The notes beneath the pieces are model-generated. The model worked only from the letters and a program-made list of their open reading frames with translations. It ran no database searches and was not told where the DNA came from. Below, piece after piece: positions 47,073-55,523 of a DNA stretch of 64,000 bases. The first letter of the stretch is position 1. Each line of letters begins with the position of its first letter. Origin of the DNA: Dasania sp. GY-MA-18 (GTDB lineage Bacteria > Pseudomonadota > Gammaproteobacteria > Pseudomonadales > Dasaniaceae); assembly GCF_024734385.1 (NCBI RefSeq), contig NZ_JANHAP010000001.1:372001-436000 (forward strand), in the 5' to 3' direction. The position numbers and the translations under genes were made by a program.

Positions 47073-48164
47073 ATGGGTTTTAATTGCGGCATAGTTGGCC
47101 TACCCAACGTAGGTAAATCAACCTTATTTAACGCCTTAACCAAGGCCGGCATAGGTGCAGAAAACTTTCCCTTTTGCACCATAGAACCCAATGCCGGCAT
47201 AGTACCCATCCCCGACCCACGTCAGGACGCCTTAGCTGCCATCGTCAAACCCGAAAAAACCATCGCCACTACCATGGAATTTGTGGATATTGCAGGGCTA
47301 GTTGAAGGTGCCTCCAAAGGCGAGGGCCTGGGCAATAAATTTTTAGCCAATATACGCGAAACCGACGCCATCGCCCACGTAGTGCGCTGTTTTGAAGACG
47401 ACAACGTCATCCATGTCGCCAACAAAATCGACCCCGCTGACGACATAGGCATAATCAACATAGAGCTGGCCATGGCCGACCTAGAAAGCTGCCAAAAACA
47501 ACTGCAGCGTGTCACCCGTGTCGCCAAAGGCGGCGATAAAGAAGCCAGCGCCCAAAAAGCGCTATTAGAGAAACTTATCCCTCATTTAGAAGAAGGCCAC
47601 CCCGCCCGCGCTATGAGCTTTAGCGAAGCTGAGCAAGAAACCCTGCCCAGCCTGCACCTATTGACCATCAAGCCCACCATGTACATCGCCAACGTCGATG
47701 AAGAGGGCTTTGACAACAATCCCCACCTAGACACGGTAAAAGCCATAGCCGCCGAAGAAAACGCCATCGTGGTGGTTATTTGCAACAAACTAGAAGCCGA
47801 AATTGCCGAACTGGATGACGAAGAAAAAGCCGAGTTCCTAGCCGACCTAGGCATGGAAGAACCTGGGCTAGATCGCGTTATACGCGCCGGCTACGAACTA
47901 CTAGGCCTACATACCTACTTCACCGCCGGTGTTAAAGAAGTACGTGCTTGGACCATACCCAAAGGCGCCACTGCCCCAGAAGCCGCAGGCGTAATACACA
48001 CCGACTTTCAGCGCGGCTTTATCAAAGCCGAAGTAATGTCCTACGACGACTTTATCACCTACAACGGCGAACAGGGCGCAAAAGAAGCCGGCAAGCTACG
48101 CCTAGAAGGCAAAGAGTACATCGTCAAAGACGGCGACGTCATACACTTTAAATTTAACGTTTAA
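47073..48164 (+). CDS. ychF: Ribosome-binding ATPase YchF
   Basis: 363 residues, the E. coli length. P loop [14 protein letters not shown] (near 8-21), switch region [35 protein letters not shown] and NKLE base site. The C-terminal TGS domain runs from about 278 ([32 protein letters not shown]). It is an Obg-like ATPase that binds the 70S ribosome. It is the last gene of the prs-rplY-pth-ychF run. A nested hairpin (GGCGATCT/AGATCGCC, 48176-48213) follows but has no T run. Confidence 0.97.
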   Translation: MGFNCGIVGLPNVGKSTLFNALTKAGIGAENFPFCTIEPNAGIVPIPDPRQDALAAIVKPEKTIATTMEFVDIAGLVEGASKGEGLGNKFLANIRETDAIAHVVRCFEDDNVIHVANKIDPADDIGIINIELAMADLESCQKQLQRVTRVAKGGDKEASAQKALLEKLIPHLEEGHPARAMSFSEAEQETLPSLHLLTIKPTMYIANVDEEGFDNNPHLDTVKAIAAEENAIVVVICNKLEAEIAELDDEEKAEFLADLGMEEPGLDRVIRAGYELLGLHTYFTAGVKEVRAWTIPKGATAPEAAGVIHTDFQRGFIKAEVMSYDDFITYNGEQGAKEAGKLRLEGKEYIVKDGDVIHFKFNV

Positions 48165-48189
48165 AAGCGCAGAAAGGCGATCTAACGGC

Positions 48190-48218
48190 TTGACAACAAG
48201 CGAGCAGATCGCCAGAAT
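48190..48218 (+). promoter_or_regulatory. Candidate sigma-70 promoter for tRNA-Met
   Basis: A perfect -35 TTGACA (48190-48195), a 17-bp spacer and a -10 CAGAAT (4 of 6 matches). It lies 125 bp upstream of tRNA-Met and would include the tRNA-like remnant in the transcript. It overlaps the inverted repeat that follows ychF. Confidence 0.4.
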
Positions 48219-48264
48219 ACGCGCCTCTTGAATGAGCTGCTTGCAGACTTATTCACAAAGTTTT

Positions 48265-48321
48265 AGCAAGGTCGCTGAACTTAAGGGATAGTGTTAGAGC
48301 ACATCACCCGCGTTGATAGGG
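48265..48321 (+). pseudogene. Degenerate 5' half of tRNA-Met
   Basis: AGCAAGGTCGCT matches the acceptor/D-stem start of the intact tRNA (GGCAAGGTAGCT). GTTAGAGCACATCAC is identical, followed by an altered anticodon loop and TTGATAGGG in place of TGATGGGG. The preceding CACAAAGTTTT also matches the flank of the intact gene. There is no T arm or acceptor 3' strand, so it cannot be a working tRNA. The copy lies 78 bp upstream of the real one. Confidence 0.7.
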
Positions 48322-48342
48322 AATAATCAAAAAACAAGTTTT

Positions 48343-48419
48343 GGCAAGGTAGCTCAGTTGGTTAGAGCACATCACTCATAATGATGGGGTCGGCGGTTCG
48401 AATCCGCCCCTTGCTACCA
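48343..48419 (+). tRNA. tRNA-Met (CAU), elongator type
   Basis: 77 nt with encoded CCA. Acceptor GGCAAGG/CCTTGCT (G-U at 1-72), D arm GCTCAGTTGGTTAGAGC, anticodon loop CTCATAA in stem CATCA/TGATG, variable GGGTC, T arm GGCGG-TTCGAAT-CCGCC. The anticodon arm is that of E. coli elongator tRNA-Met. CAU can also mean Ile2 after lysidine modification, but this arm argues for Met. Confidence 0.95.
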
Positions 48420-49500
48420 TTACAAAAAAGGCTCACCCAAAGGGTGGGCCTTTTTTGTAATGGTCAGCCAGAGACAGAATCGAGTTTAAGCCCCGGTTCG
48501 ACCAATTTCGCTTACAGCGGAATTGGAACAAGCCGCTAAAGCGGCACAGCCCCGCAGGGGTGATAAAAGCCTAAAGCTTTTATCATTCATCCGCCCCGAA
48601 TTAATATACCCAAACCAACAGCAGGCTCACACTCTTTATAGGGTGGGCCTTTTTTGTAATGGCCGCCAGAGGCGGAAACGAGTTTAATGCCCCGGTTCGA
48701 CAAACTGTGTCTACGACACAGTTTGAACGCCAGCTTTCCATGGCGCCCCGCAGGGGTGATAAAAGCCTAAAGCTTTTATCATTCATCCGCCCCGAATTAA
48801 TATGCCCAAACCAACAGCAGGCTCACACTCCTTATAGGGTGGGCCTTTTTTGTAATGGTCAGCCAGAGACAGAATCGAGTTTAAGCCCCGGTTCGACAAA
48901 CTGTGTCTACGACACAGTTTGAACGCCAGCTTTCCATGGCGCCCCGCAGGGGTGATAAAAGCCTAAAGCTTTTATCATTCATCCGCCCCGAATTAATATA
49001 CCCAAACCAACAGCAGCCTCACACTCCTTATAGGATGGGCCTTTTTTGTAATGGTCAGTCAGAGACAGAATCGAGTTTAAGCCCCGGTTCGACCAATTTC
49101 GCTTACAGCGGAATTGGAACAAGCCGCTAAAGCGGCGCAGCCCCGCAGGGGTGATAAAAGCCTAAAGCTTTTATCATTCATCCGCCCCGAATTAATATAC
49201 CCAAACCAACAGCAGGCTCACACTCCTTATAGGGTGGGCCTTTTTTGTAATGGTAGCCAGAGGCGGAAACGAGTTTAAGCCCCGGTTCGACAAACTGTGT
49301 CTACGACACAGTTTGATACCCAATGCACTTCGTGGGGCATGCTAACGCCAGCTTTCCATGGCGCCCCGAAGGGGTGATAAAAGCCTCAAGCTTTTATCAT
49401 TCATCCGCCCCGAATTAATATACCCAAACCAACAGCAGCCTCACACTCCTTATGGATGGCCCTTTTTTGTAATGGCCGCCAGAGACAGAATGGAGTTTAA
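48404..49500 (+). repeat. Tandem mosaic hairpin repeats after tRNA-Met
   Basis: CCGCCCC of the tRNA T-stem/acceptor recurs at 48591, 48787, 48983, 49182 and 49404, giving intervals of 187, 196, 196, 199 and 222 bp and a decayed last unit. Each unit holds a terminator-like hairpin with T6, then CCCCGGTTCGAC, then hairpins. Two interchangeable cassettes occur. Type A (units 1 and 4) has CCAATTTCGC/GCGGAATTGG and GCCGCT/AGCGGC. Type B (units 2, 3, 5) has CAAACTGTGTC/GACACAGTTTG and CGCCA/TGGCG. All end CCCC/GGGG and GATAAAAGC/GCTTTTATC. Unit 5 has an extra 23-27 bp insert. Short frames here encode repeated peptides and are not credible genes. Confidence 0.93.
48419..48461 (+). terminator. Terminator hairpin abutting tRNA-Met
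   Basis: A 20-bp stem starts at the terminal A of the tRNA CCA (48419-48438 with 48442-48461, loop AAA; core GGCTCACCC/GGGTGGGCC, flanked by A6/T6). Copies of its right arm (GGGTGGGCCTTTTTTG) recur in each downstream repeat unit with a different left arm. Confidence 0.88.
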
Positions 49501-49585
49501 GCACCAGCTCACAAAATCACCAACAGGCCAAATATTACCAATATTAACCCATGCACCCACCCGCAGAGTTTGCTAACGTAAGCTC

Positions 49586-49774
49586 ATGCACCCCATACCC
49601 TCACCCTGCGTTAGAAACTGCTGCCTAAACAGCCAAGATATATGTTTGGGCTGCCTGCGCAGCTTGGATGAAATATTACTATGGGGCAAAGCCAGCGAGT
49701 TGCAAAAAGCTGAAATCATAAAAAACGTAGCTGCCCGCAAACGCCTAGCCCAGCAAAGCCACTCTAATCGCTGA
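49586..49774 (+). CDS. DUF1289 small cysteine-rich protein
   Basis: 62 residues. The family pattern SPCVRNCCLNSQDICLGCLRSLDEI shows four or five cysteines in the first 30 residues (C-x3-C, C-x2-C), with the helical tail AEIIKNVAARKRLAQQ. The cysteines probably bind zinc or an Fe-S cluster; the function is unknown. It is 13 bp before the pseudopilin-like gene. Confidence 0.88.
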   Translation: MHPIPSPCVRNCCLNSQDICLGCLRSLDEILLWGKASELQKAEIIKNVAARKRLAQQSHSNR

Positions 49775-49787
49775 GATCACCAACGCC

Positions 49788-50273
49788 ATGCCCACTATTA
49801 AACGCTTATCTGGCTTTACCCTTATAGAAATCATTGTGGTCTTAGCCGTGATAGCCATATTGATGACCATGGCCATGCCCAACACCACTAACCGCGTTGC
49901 TCAAATGCACGTTAAAGAAAGCGTAGAGCTAATAGAGCCCTTTAAAAAACAGCTTAGCGATTACCACCGTTTCAACGGCAAGTTTCCAAGCAATAATAAA
50001 GCCGCGGGTATACCCGAGCCCGACAAAATTATGGGCAACTATGTCACCAGCGTAGAGCTAATAGACGGCGCTCTGCATTTAACCCTAGGGCATAAAGCGC
50101 ATAAGCAATTACAGGGCAAGCTATTAAGTATTAGGCCAATCTATGTAGCAGGCTCACCCGGCAGCCCCATCTCTTGGGTATGTGGCTTTGATGAAGTACC
50201 CAAGGCCATGCAAGTGAGTGGCGATAATCTAACGGATGTAGAAATATTACAACTGCCCATCAGCTGCCGCTAA
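49788..50273 (+). CDS. Type IV pilin/pseudopilin-like protein
   Basis: 161 residues. The prepilin peptidase site is GFTLIEIIVVLAVIAIL (near 9-25), with Glu +5 present, followed by the hydrophobic helix. The C-terminal part is a small soluble domain with two cysteines (WVCGFDEV and the final ISCR) that could form a disulfide. The TLIEIIVVLAVIAIL form is that of PilE-like or GspG/H-like minor pilins. No other pilus or type II secretion gene is nearby, so it is an orphan, assembled by machinery encoded elsewhere. Confidence 0.85.
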   Translation: MPTIKRLSGFTLIEIIVVLAVIAILMTMAMPNTTNRVAQMHVKESVELIEPFKKQLSDYHRFNGKFPSNNKAAGIPEPDKIMGNYVTSVELIDGALHLTLGHKAHKQLQGKLLSIRPIYVAGSPGSPISWVCGFDEVPKAMQVSGDNLTDVEILQLPISCR

Positions 50274-50287
50274 ACAAAATCGCAGGC

Positions 50288-50321
50288 AAAAAAAACCGGC
50301 AATAGTTTTGCCGGTTTTTTT
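50288..50321. terminator. Bidirectional terminator between pseudopilin and mqo
   Basis: An AAAAAAACCGGCAA/TTGCCGGTTTTTTT stem around TAGTT, between two convergent genes. Confidence 0.9.
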
Positions 50322-50343
50322 GATTTAAAGGCTGGGATACGGG

Positions 50344-51828
50344 TTAGTCGACAGCATCCAACTTTAAAGTGCTGAGGTTTTTCGCTCTAATCTCAGCCAA
50401 TAACTCTGGGCTCTCTCTTAAGCTCTCGCCATAAGAGGGGATCATAGTTTTTAGCTTTTCCTTCCAACCCTGATTTTCCATTTGCTCGGCAAAGCAGCGT
50501 TCCAACACACTAATCATGGTTTGGGTGGAAGTAGAAGCACCCGGTGAGGCACCTAACAAGGCGGCTAATGAGCCATCCGCGCTGGCGACTATCTCAGTAC
50601 CAAACTCCAGCTTACCTTTACCCTTTTCATCTTTCTTGATGATTTGCACACGCTTGCCGGCGTTGAGCAAAGTCCAATCCTCATCGCGAGCTTCGGGGTA
50701 GTATTGGCGTAGCGACTTCATACGTGAGCGCTGCGACTGCATGGCTTCACTAATCAAGTATTTGGTCAGCGACATATTATTTAGCCCCACCGACAACATA
50801 GGCTTTATGTTGTCGCCTTTAATGGATTTGGGTAAATCCATGTTGGAGCCTTCTTTTAAAAACTTGGTGGTAAAGCCCGCAAAGGGGCCAAACAACAATG
50901 CGGTTTCGCCACCTATATTACGGGTGTCCAAGTGCGGCACCGACATAGGCGGCGCACCGATGGCAGCCTTGCCATACACCTTGGCATTATGTTGTTTAAC
51001 CACCTCAGGATTGGTACAGACCAACCACTGACCACTGACGGGGAATCCACCGTAGCCGCGGCCCTCTTTAATTTTGGATTTTTGCAGCAATCGTACTGCG
51101 CCACCGCCCGCACCCAAAAATAAAAATTTGGTACGCACAAAGCGACGCTTACCCGTGATGTTATTTTTTAATAGCACCGTCCAGCCGCCGGTGGGTATGG
51201 GTTTCATATTCACCGCCGAGTGACCCAGCATTAAGTCAAAACTATCCTGCGATTGCAGGTGGCGTATCATGGTTCTGGCCAAGGCGCCAAAATCAACATC
51301 GGCACCGCGCTCTACCTTGGTAGCCGCTACTGGCTCGCCGTCTTTACGTCCATTCATCACCAAGGGCATCCACTGCTGGATTAACTCCGGGTCTTCGCTG
51401 TACTGCATACCGGCAAACTGGTGATCCTTGCTCATCAGTTCATAGCGCTGGCGCAAAAACTCTACGTTTTTTTGCCCCCAAACAAAGCTGAGGTGCGGCG
51501 TGCGATTGATGAATTTTTTGGGATCGGGCATAACGCCACTATTGACCAAATACGTCCAAAACTGCTGGCTGATTTCAAAGGCCGCGTTAATTTCTTTGGC
51601 CTTAGTAATATCCACCTTACCGTCGGTTTCAGGTGTGTAGTTCAGCTCGCAGTAAGCAGCGTGACCAGTACCGGCGTTATTCCAGCCATAAGTACTTTCT
51701 ACCGCCACATCGGCTAAGCGCTCGACTACAGCCACCTTCAACGTGGGATCTAATTGGTTTAACAGGGTGGCCAACGTGGAGCTCATCGCTCCGGCCCCCA
51801 CTAATAATGCATCGACTATTTTTGCCAT
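50344..51828 (-). CDS. mqo: Malate:quinone oxidoreductase
   Basis: 494 residues, the standard length. The N-terminal FAD site is VDALLVGAGAMSSTLATLL, then ESTYGWNNAGTGHAAYCELNYTP (near 43-65), FLGAGGGAVRLLQKSKI (near 236) and the end GASPGASTSTQTMISVLERCF. It oxidises malate to oxaloacetate and reduces quinone at the inner membrane, replacing or adding to malate dehydrogenase in the TCA cycle. It is monocistronic. The AT-rich upstream region (51829-52063) should hold its promoter. Confidence 0.96.
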   Translation of the reverse strand: MAKIVDALLVGAGAMSSTLATLLNQLDPTLKVAVVERLADVAVESTYGWNNAGTGHAAYCELNYTPETDGKVDITKAKEINAAFEISQQFWTYLVNSGVMPDPKKFINRTPHLSFVWGQKNVEFLRQRYELMSKDHQFAGMQYSEDPELIQQWMPLVMNGRKDGEPVAATKVERGADVDFGALARTMIRHLQSQDSFDLMLGHSAVNMKPIPTGGWTVLLKNNITGKRRFVRTKFLFLGAGGGAVRLLQKSKIKEGRGYGGFPVSGQWLVCTNPEVVKQHNAKVYGKAAIGAPPMSVPHLDTRNIGGETALLFGPFAGFTTKFLKEGSNMDLPKSIKGDNIKPMLSVGLNNMSLTKYLISEAMQSQRSRMKSLRQYYPEARDEDWTLLNAGKRVQIIKKDEKGKGKLEFGTEIVASADGSLAALLGASPGASTSTQTMISVLERCFAEQMENQGWKEKLKTMIPSYGESLRESPELLAEIRAKNLSTLKLDAVD

Positions 51829-52063
51829 AATGAATTCTAGGCGTTTCCGCCCACCTATAAGTTTTTGGGGGGCGAATTATACGTTTTTTGCAGCTATAAA
51901 TCTCAGCTAATCTTCAAGCAATAAGCCATAAAACAGCGTTTTTATGTCCGATTTTAACCAGTTATAGCGGCTCCCCATGGCGATTAAACAAAGCTCAGAC
52001 TAAAATCACTTTTTAAGCATATTTTCGCTATACTGGGCCGCCGTAATAAACACAGCACCGACC

Positions 52064-52573
52064 ATGACGCTCACCGCTCAACAACAGCAAATCATTCATC
52101 AGCAACTAGGCCGCACACCACGAGGCATAGTCAAGATTGCTGCCGAAACTGCTAACGGCATCCCTTTAGTATTACAAATGCGCTCGCTGGTTGATGACCA
52201 ACCATTCCCCACGCTGTACTGGCTAAGCTCCAAAACCCTAGCCAAGGCCATAGGCACTATAGAAACCCAGGGCTGGGTTAAAACCATAGAGCAACGCCTA
52301 CAAGAGGATGAGCTGCTGCGTGAACAATTTTTACAAAACCAGCGCGACTACGTTAACAGCCGCTGGCAAAAAATGGATAACGAGGATAAAGCGCGTATAG
52401 AGCAACTAGGTTTTAGCCCCTTGTATGAGCAATACGGTATAGGGGGAATAACCCAATGGGATAAGGTGCGCTGCCTGCATATGCAGTACGCCCACCATTT
52501 AGCCGAGCACAATGTGATAGGGGCGTTAATGGATGAAGAGTTTCAACTCAATGAATTGGCAATAGAAATCTAG
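52064..52573 (+). CDS. DUF501 family protein
   Basis: 169 residues. The family features are LGRTPRGIVKIAAETANGIPLVLQ, FPTLYWLSSKTLAKAIGTIETQGW and the C-terminal KVRCLHMQYAHHLAEHNVIGALMDEE. It is a soluble protein of unknown function. It lies alone between mqo (divergent) and ubiX (convergent). Confidence 0.9.
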   Translation: MTLTAQQQQIIHQQLGRTPRGIVKIAAETANGIPLVLQMRSLVDDQPFPTLYWLSSKTLAKAIGTIETQGWVKTIEQRLQEDELLREQFLQNQRDYVNSRWQKMDNEDKARIEQLGFSPLYEQYGIGGITQWDKVRCLHMQYAHHLAEHNVIGALMDEEFQLNELAIEI

Positions 52574-52662
52574 CCTCTAGCCTCTAGCCTCTAAAAAGTT
52601 TCATGCAAACTTATTACAACTTGTAGCTTGCCACTGCTCTAATAGCCCTAGCTATTAGAGCT

Positions 52663-53229
52663 TCAGCCCTCCCCCCAACGATTAACCACACCTACATCGA
52701 TATCAAATAAATCCAAGGTGCGGCCCACGCTGTGATCGACTATATCAGCCACTGTTTTGGGCTCGGCATAAAAGCCCGGTAAAGGGGGTGCAATTATCGC
52801 CCCCATTTCCGACAGTGCCGTCATGGTACGCAGATGGCCGGTATGAAAAGGCGTTTCCCTTACCATTAGCACCAATTTGCGCCGCTCTTTTAACATCACA
52901 TCGGCAGCGCGGGTCAGCAAGTTAGAAGTAACCCCGGTGGCTATCTCCGACATGCTGCGCACCGAGCAGGGCGCCACCACCATGCCCATGTTTTTAAAGG
53001 AGCCACTGGCTATAGCCGCCCCTACATTTTTTACCGCATGCACTTCATCAGCCAAGGCCTGTACATCGGCTACTTTTAACTCGCTCTCATAACTCAGCGT
53101 TAGCTCGGCAGATTTTGTCATCACTAAATGGGTTTCTATAGCAGTAGGTTTTAGCAGCTCCAATAAACGAATACCGTAAACCACGCCTGAGGCGCCTGAA
53201 ATCCCTACTATTAACCGCTGTTTTGCCAT
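52663..53229 (-). CDS. ubiX: Flavin prenyltransferase UbiX
   Basis: 188 residues. FMN-binding GISGASGVVYGIRLLELL at the N terminus, SGSFKNMGMVVAPCSVRSMSEIATG (near 76-100), LKERRKLVLMVRETPFHTGHLRTM (near 113-136), and PPLPGFYAEPKTVADIVDHSVGRTLDLFDI. It makes prenylated FMN for UbiD, the decarboxylase in ubiquinone synthesis. It appears monocistronic. ubiD is not in the window. Confidence 0.95.
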   Translation of the reverse strand: MAKQRLIVGISGASGVVYGIRLLELLKPTAIETHLVMTKSAELTLSYESELKVADVQALADEVHAVKNVGAAIASGSFKNMGMVVAPCSVRSMSEIATGVTSNLLTRAADVMLKERRKLVLMVRETPFHTGHLRTMTALSEMGAIIAPPLPGFYAEPKTVADIVDHSVGRTLDLFDIDVGVVNRWGEG

Positions 53230-53398
53230 GAGCTTAACCTTTATACCGCCACATTCACTGAAACGCCTTTATAACAGGATCACAGCATAGTTCAATGGCT
53301 GCCTTAACGCTTGTTTCAGCCTAGCGCTTACCATAAGCTTAGCCCCTGATAGTTATGCACTGCCCCCCTGTATTTTTTGCTTTGGAAATCACAATTGA

Positions 53399-53893
53399 AT
53401 GGAAAGCCCAGAAACCTATAACCGCGTCAGTCAAATTGAAAGCACCTTCACTCACAACAGCTTAAAATGGCTGAAAACCTTATCACTGTTAAGCCTAGTT
53501 GTTGTTGCCGGATTGACCTATACCCAACAACTGGATTTAAGCCTGGGGCTATTACTGGGCACAGGAGCACTACTCATAGCCCTGTTGCTATGGCGTATTA
53601 TTATTAGCCGCAGCCGGCGCTGTCGTTTTTGCGGTGGTGAGCTGCACTATATTAATCGCGAGATGATACTCAATAGTCACTACCTAGCTATGCAAGGGGT
53701 TAAACAAGGCGACTATTACTACGCCAGAAGTGATTGGGCCAAAAAACATTCGCCTACAGGCTGGGCCAAAATTTCACACCGCGCGCAAGCCTGCCACTAT
53801 TGCCGCATCTCCAAAGAGGGCTATAGCGCTCATCAACAAGCGGCTAGCGAACAAGAGCTACAAGCCTTAAAACTCACTGCTAAATCGCGCTGA
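53399..53893 (+). CDS. Membrane protein with a split CxxC zinc-ribbon-like motif
   Basis: 164 residues; family not recognised. Two hydrophobic segments (about 25-41 and 46-63) are followed by a basic cytoplasmic domain with SRRCRFCGGELHYINRE (CxxC near 76) and QACHYCRISKEGYSAH (CxxC near 136). The two pairs are about 58 residues apart and could form one zinc site. It is a single gene with ordinary codon use. The function is unknown. Confidence 0.7.
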   Translation: MESPETYNRVSQIESTFTHNSLKWLKTLSLLSLVVVAGLTYTQQLDLSLGLLLGTGALLIALLLWRIIISRSRRCRFCGGELHYINREMILNSHYLAMQGVKQGDYYYARSDWAKKHSPTGWAKISHRAQACHYCRISKEGYSAHQQAASEQELQALKLTAKSR

Positions 53894-54056
53894 AACCAGC
53901 AAAACCGCGCTGCAGGCACAAAAATAGATGCAGTTCACAACAGCGCTAGCCACAAGCACGCTAACAGCCTCTATACTTACATTCTCAATACTTATAGCCC
54001 TGTACTTAGCAGCATAATAACAACGCTAACAATAATGGTATTTCCAGCCCCACCCC

Positions 54057-55523
54057 ATGGTGAGCAATAAGCGAATGAAAAACCCTTTTTTAAAGCAACT
54101 GCCCCTAGCAGTGAAATTATCTATGATGATTTCACTGCTAGTGATAGCTGGGGTTTCTATATTGAGCACCATAACGCTCAATAAACAACATACAATTCAA
54201 AGCCAACAAATTAATGATTTCAGCATAGCCATGGCCAAACAATTAGCCAGCGCCATGCGCGAACCGCTGTTTACCGACGACAGCCTGTCTATGCAGCTAA
54301 TGATTAATAACTTTGCCCAACTGCCTCGTGTGGTTGCGGCTGCCGCGGTAGACAACCAGCAACAACTTTTGGCGCAAAGTGAAGGCAGCTCTATCAGCCG
54401 CGAAACCATTGCTTACTTCACTCAAACCATTGAGCTATCCCTCAACAGTATTAGCCAAGCGCAAGATAACGGCATAGTCCATGCCGCCAGCCCTATAGAG
54501 TTTAATAATAAAACCGGCGGCTACGTGGTTATAGCCTTAGAAACTCACATGCTCTCCAGCATATACCAACACACCTTAAAACTACTGCTGTGGGTTAGCG
54601 GCGGTATTATTTTATTGGGACTGTTGGCGGCCTATTTTATTAGCCAGCATATATCCAACCCCATCAAGCAAATTATCAATGCTGCCCAAAGAATGTCACA
54701 CGGCAGCTTAGAGCGCATAGAAGAACGCCGCAATGACGAGCTGGGCCAGCTTATAGGCACTATTAATAAAATGAGCGACGGCCTGATTAGAAAGCAACAA
54801 GTGGAATCTTTGTTAGATCGCTTTTTAGCCAAAGATGTAGCCAGCCAGTTATTGCAACAACTAGACACCGTAGAGGTCAAAGGCGAGCGAGTTGATGCCA
54901 CGGTGCTATTTGCTGATATTGTGGGTTTTACCAGCCTGTCAGAGCAGCTTAGCCCCGAAAAAGTCGCCGAGCTGCTTAATGAATATTTCTCCTATTTTAC
55001 CCTGTGCGCCAATATGTACTTTGGCAGCATCGATAAATTTATCGGCGACTGTGCCATGGTGGTATTTGGCGCACCTAAGAAAAATGCACAACACCAATTT
55101 CACGCCATCGCCTGTGCCATATTAATGCAAAAGCTCACAGCAGCCCTCAACCAGCGCCGCCGCAGGCAACAACTACCAGAGATTAAGCTCAGCATAGGCA
55201 TTAATAGCGGCCCTATGCTGGCGGGGGTACTGGGCAATCAAAAGCGTATGGAATATACCGTAGTCGGTGATAGTGTTAACCTAGCCTCCAGGCTGTGCAG
55301 CGAGGCTGGCTCTGGCGAAATACTCACCACCTATGCCGCTTGCCAGCAAGCCCTAGAGAGCAATAAAATTTCCGCGAGCAAATACAAAGCACTGCGTGTG
55401 CGCGGCAAAGAGAAGCAGGTAAAAACCTATCTTATTAATGATATTGCTCGCGAATACCAACTCAGTATGGATAGCCTGATTGAAGATATACTCTCTCAAA
55501 GCACTCACCACAGCGAGCACTAG
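54057..55523 (+). CDS. Membrane class III adenylate/guanylate cyclase with HAMP domain
   Basis: 488 residues. One membrane helix (about 17-38), a periplasmic sensor of about 130 residues, a second helix (about 177-197), HAMP (about 198-250), then the cyclase domain (about 275-455). The catalytic pieces are VLFADIVGFTSLSEQL (first metal Asp), SIDKFIGDCAMVVFGAP (second Asp), GINSGPMLAGVLG and MEYTVVGDSVNLASRL. It should make cAMP in response to a periplasmic signal. ATG at 54057 is used; a later ATG six codons on would also work. A lipoprotein gene overlaps its 3' end. Confidence 0.92.
   Translation: MVSNKRMKNPFLKQLPLAVKLSMMISLLVIAGVSILSTITLNKQHTIQSQQINDFSIAMAKQLASAMREPLFTDDSLSMQLMINNFAQLPRVVAAAAVDNQQQLLAQSEGSSISRETIAYFTQTIELSLNSISQAQDNGIVHAASPIEFNNKTGGYVVIALETHMLSSIYQHTLKLLLWVSGGIILLGLLAAYFISQHISNPIKQIINAAQRMSHGSLERIEERRNDELGQLIGTINKMSDGLIRKQQVESLLDRFLAKDVASQLLQQLDTVEVKGERVDATVLFADIVGFTSLSEQLSPEKVAELLNEYFSYFTLCANMYFGSIDKFIGDCAMVVFGAPKKNAQHQFHAIACAILMQKLTAALNQRRRRQQLPEIKLSIGINSGPMLAGVLGNQKRMEYTVVGDSVNLASRLCSEAGSGEILTTYAACQQALESNKISASKYKALRVRGKEKQVKTYLINDIAREYQLSMDSLIEDILSQSTHHSEH

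Noticed and set aside
48176-48213. Terminator after ychF
   Set aside because: The nested stem is good but there is no T tract; it overlaps a better promoter candidate for tRNA-Met.
43960-49500. CRISPR array
   Set aside because: Units are 172-222 bp, nearly contiguous, with no unique spacers and no cas genes; they derive from tRNA ends.
43976-49500. Prophage or integrative element at the tRNA 3' ends
   Set aside because: No integrase, phage or conjugation gene is present between or beside the tRNA-end copies; the genes between are core housekeeping genes.
48659-49576. Open frames of 72-87 codons encoding a repeated peptide (FERQLSMAPRRGDKSLKLL)
   Set aside because: They read through the hairpin arrays after tRNA-Met; the peptide repeats only because the DNA repeats, and cassette A units break it. 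No ribosome site. A Tpr-like peptide is possible but unsupported.
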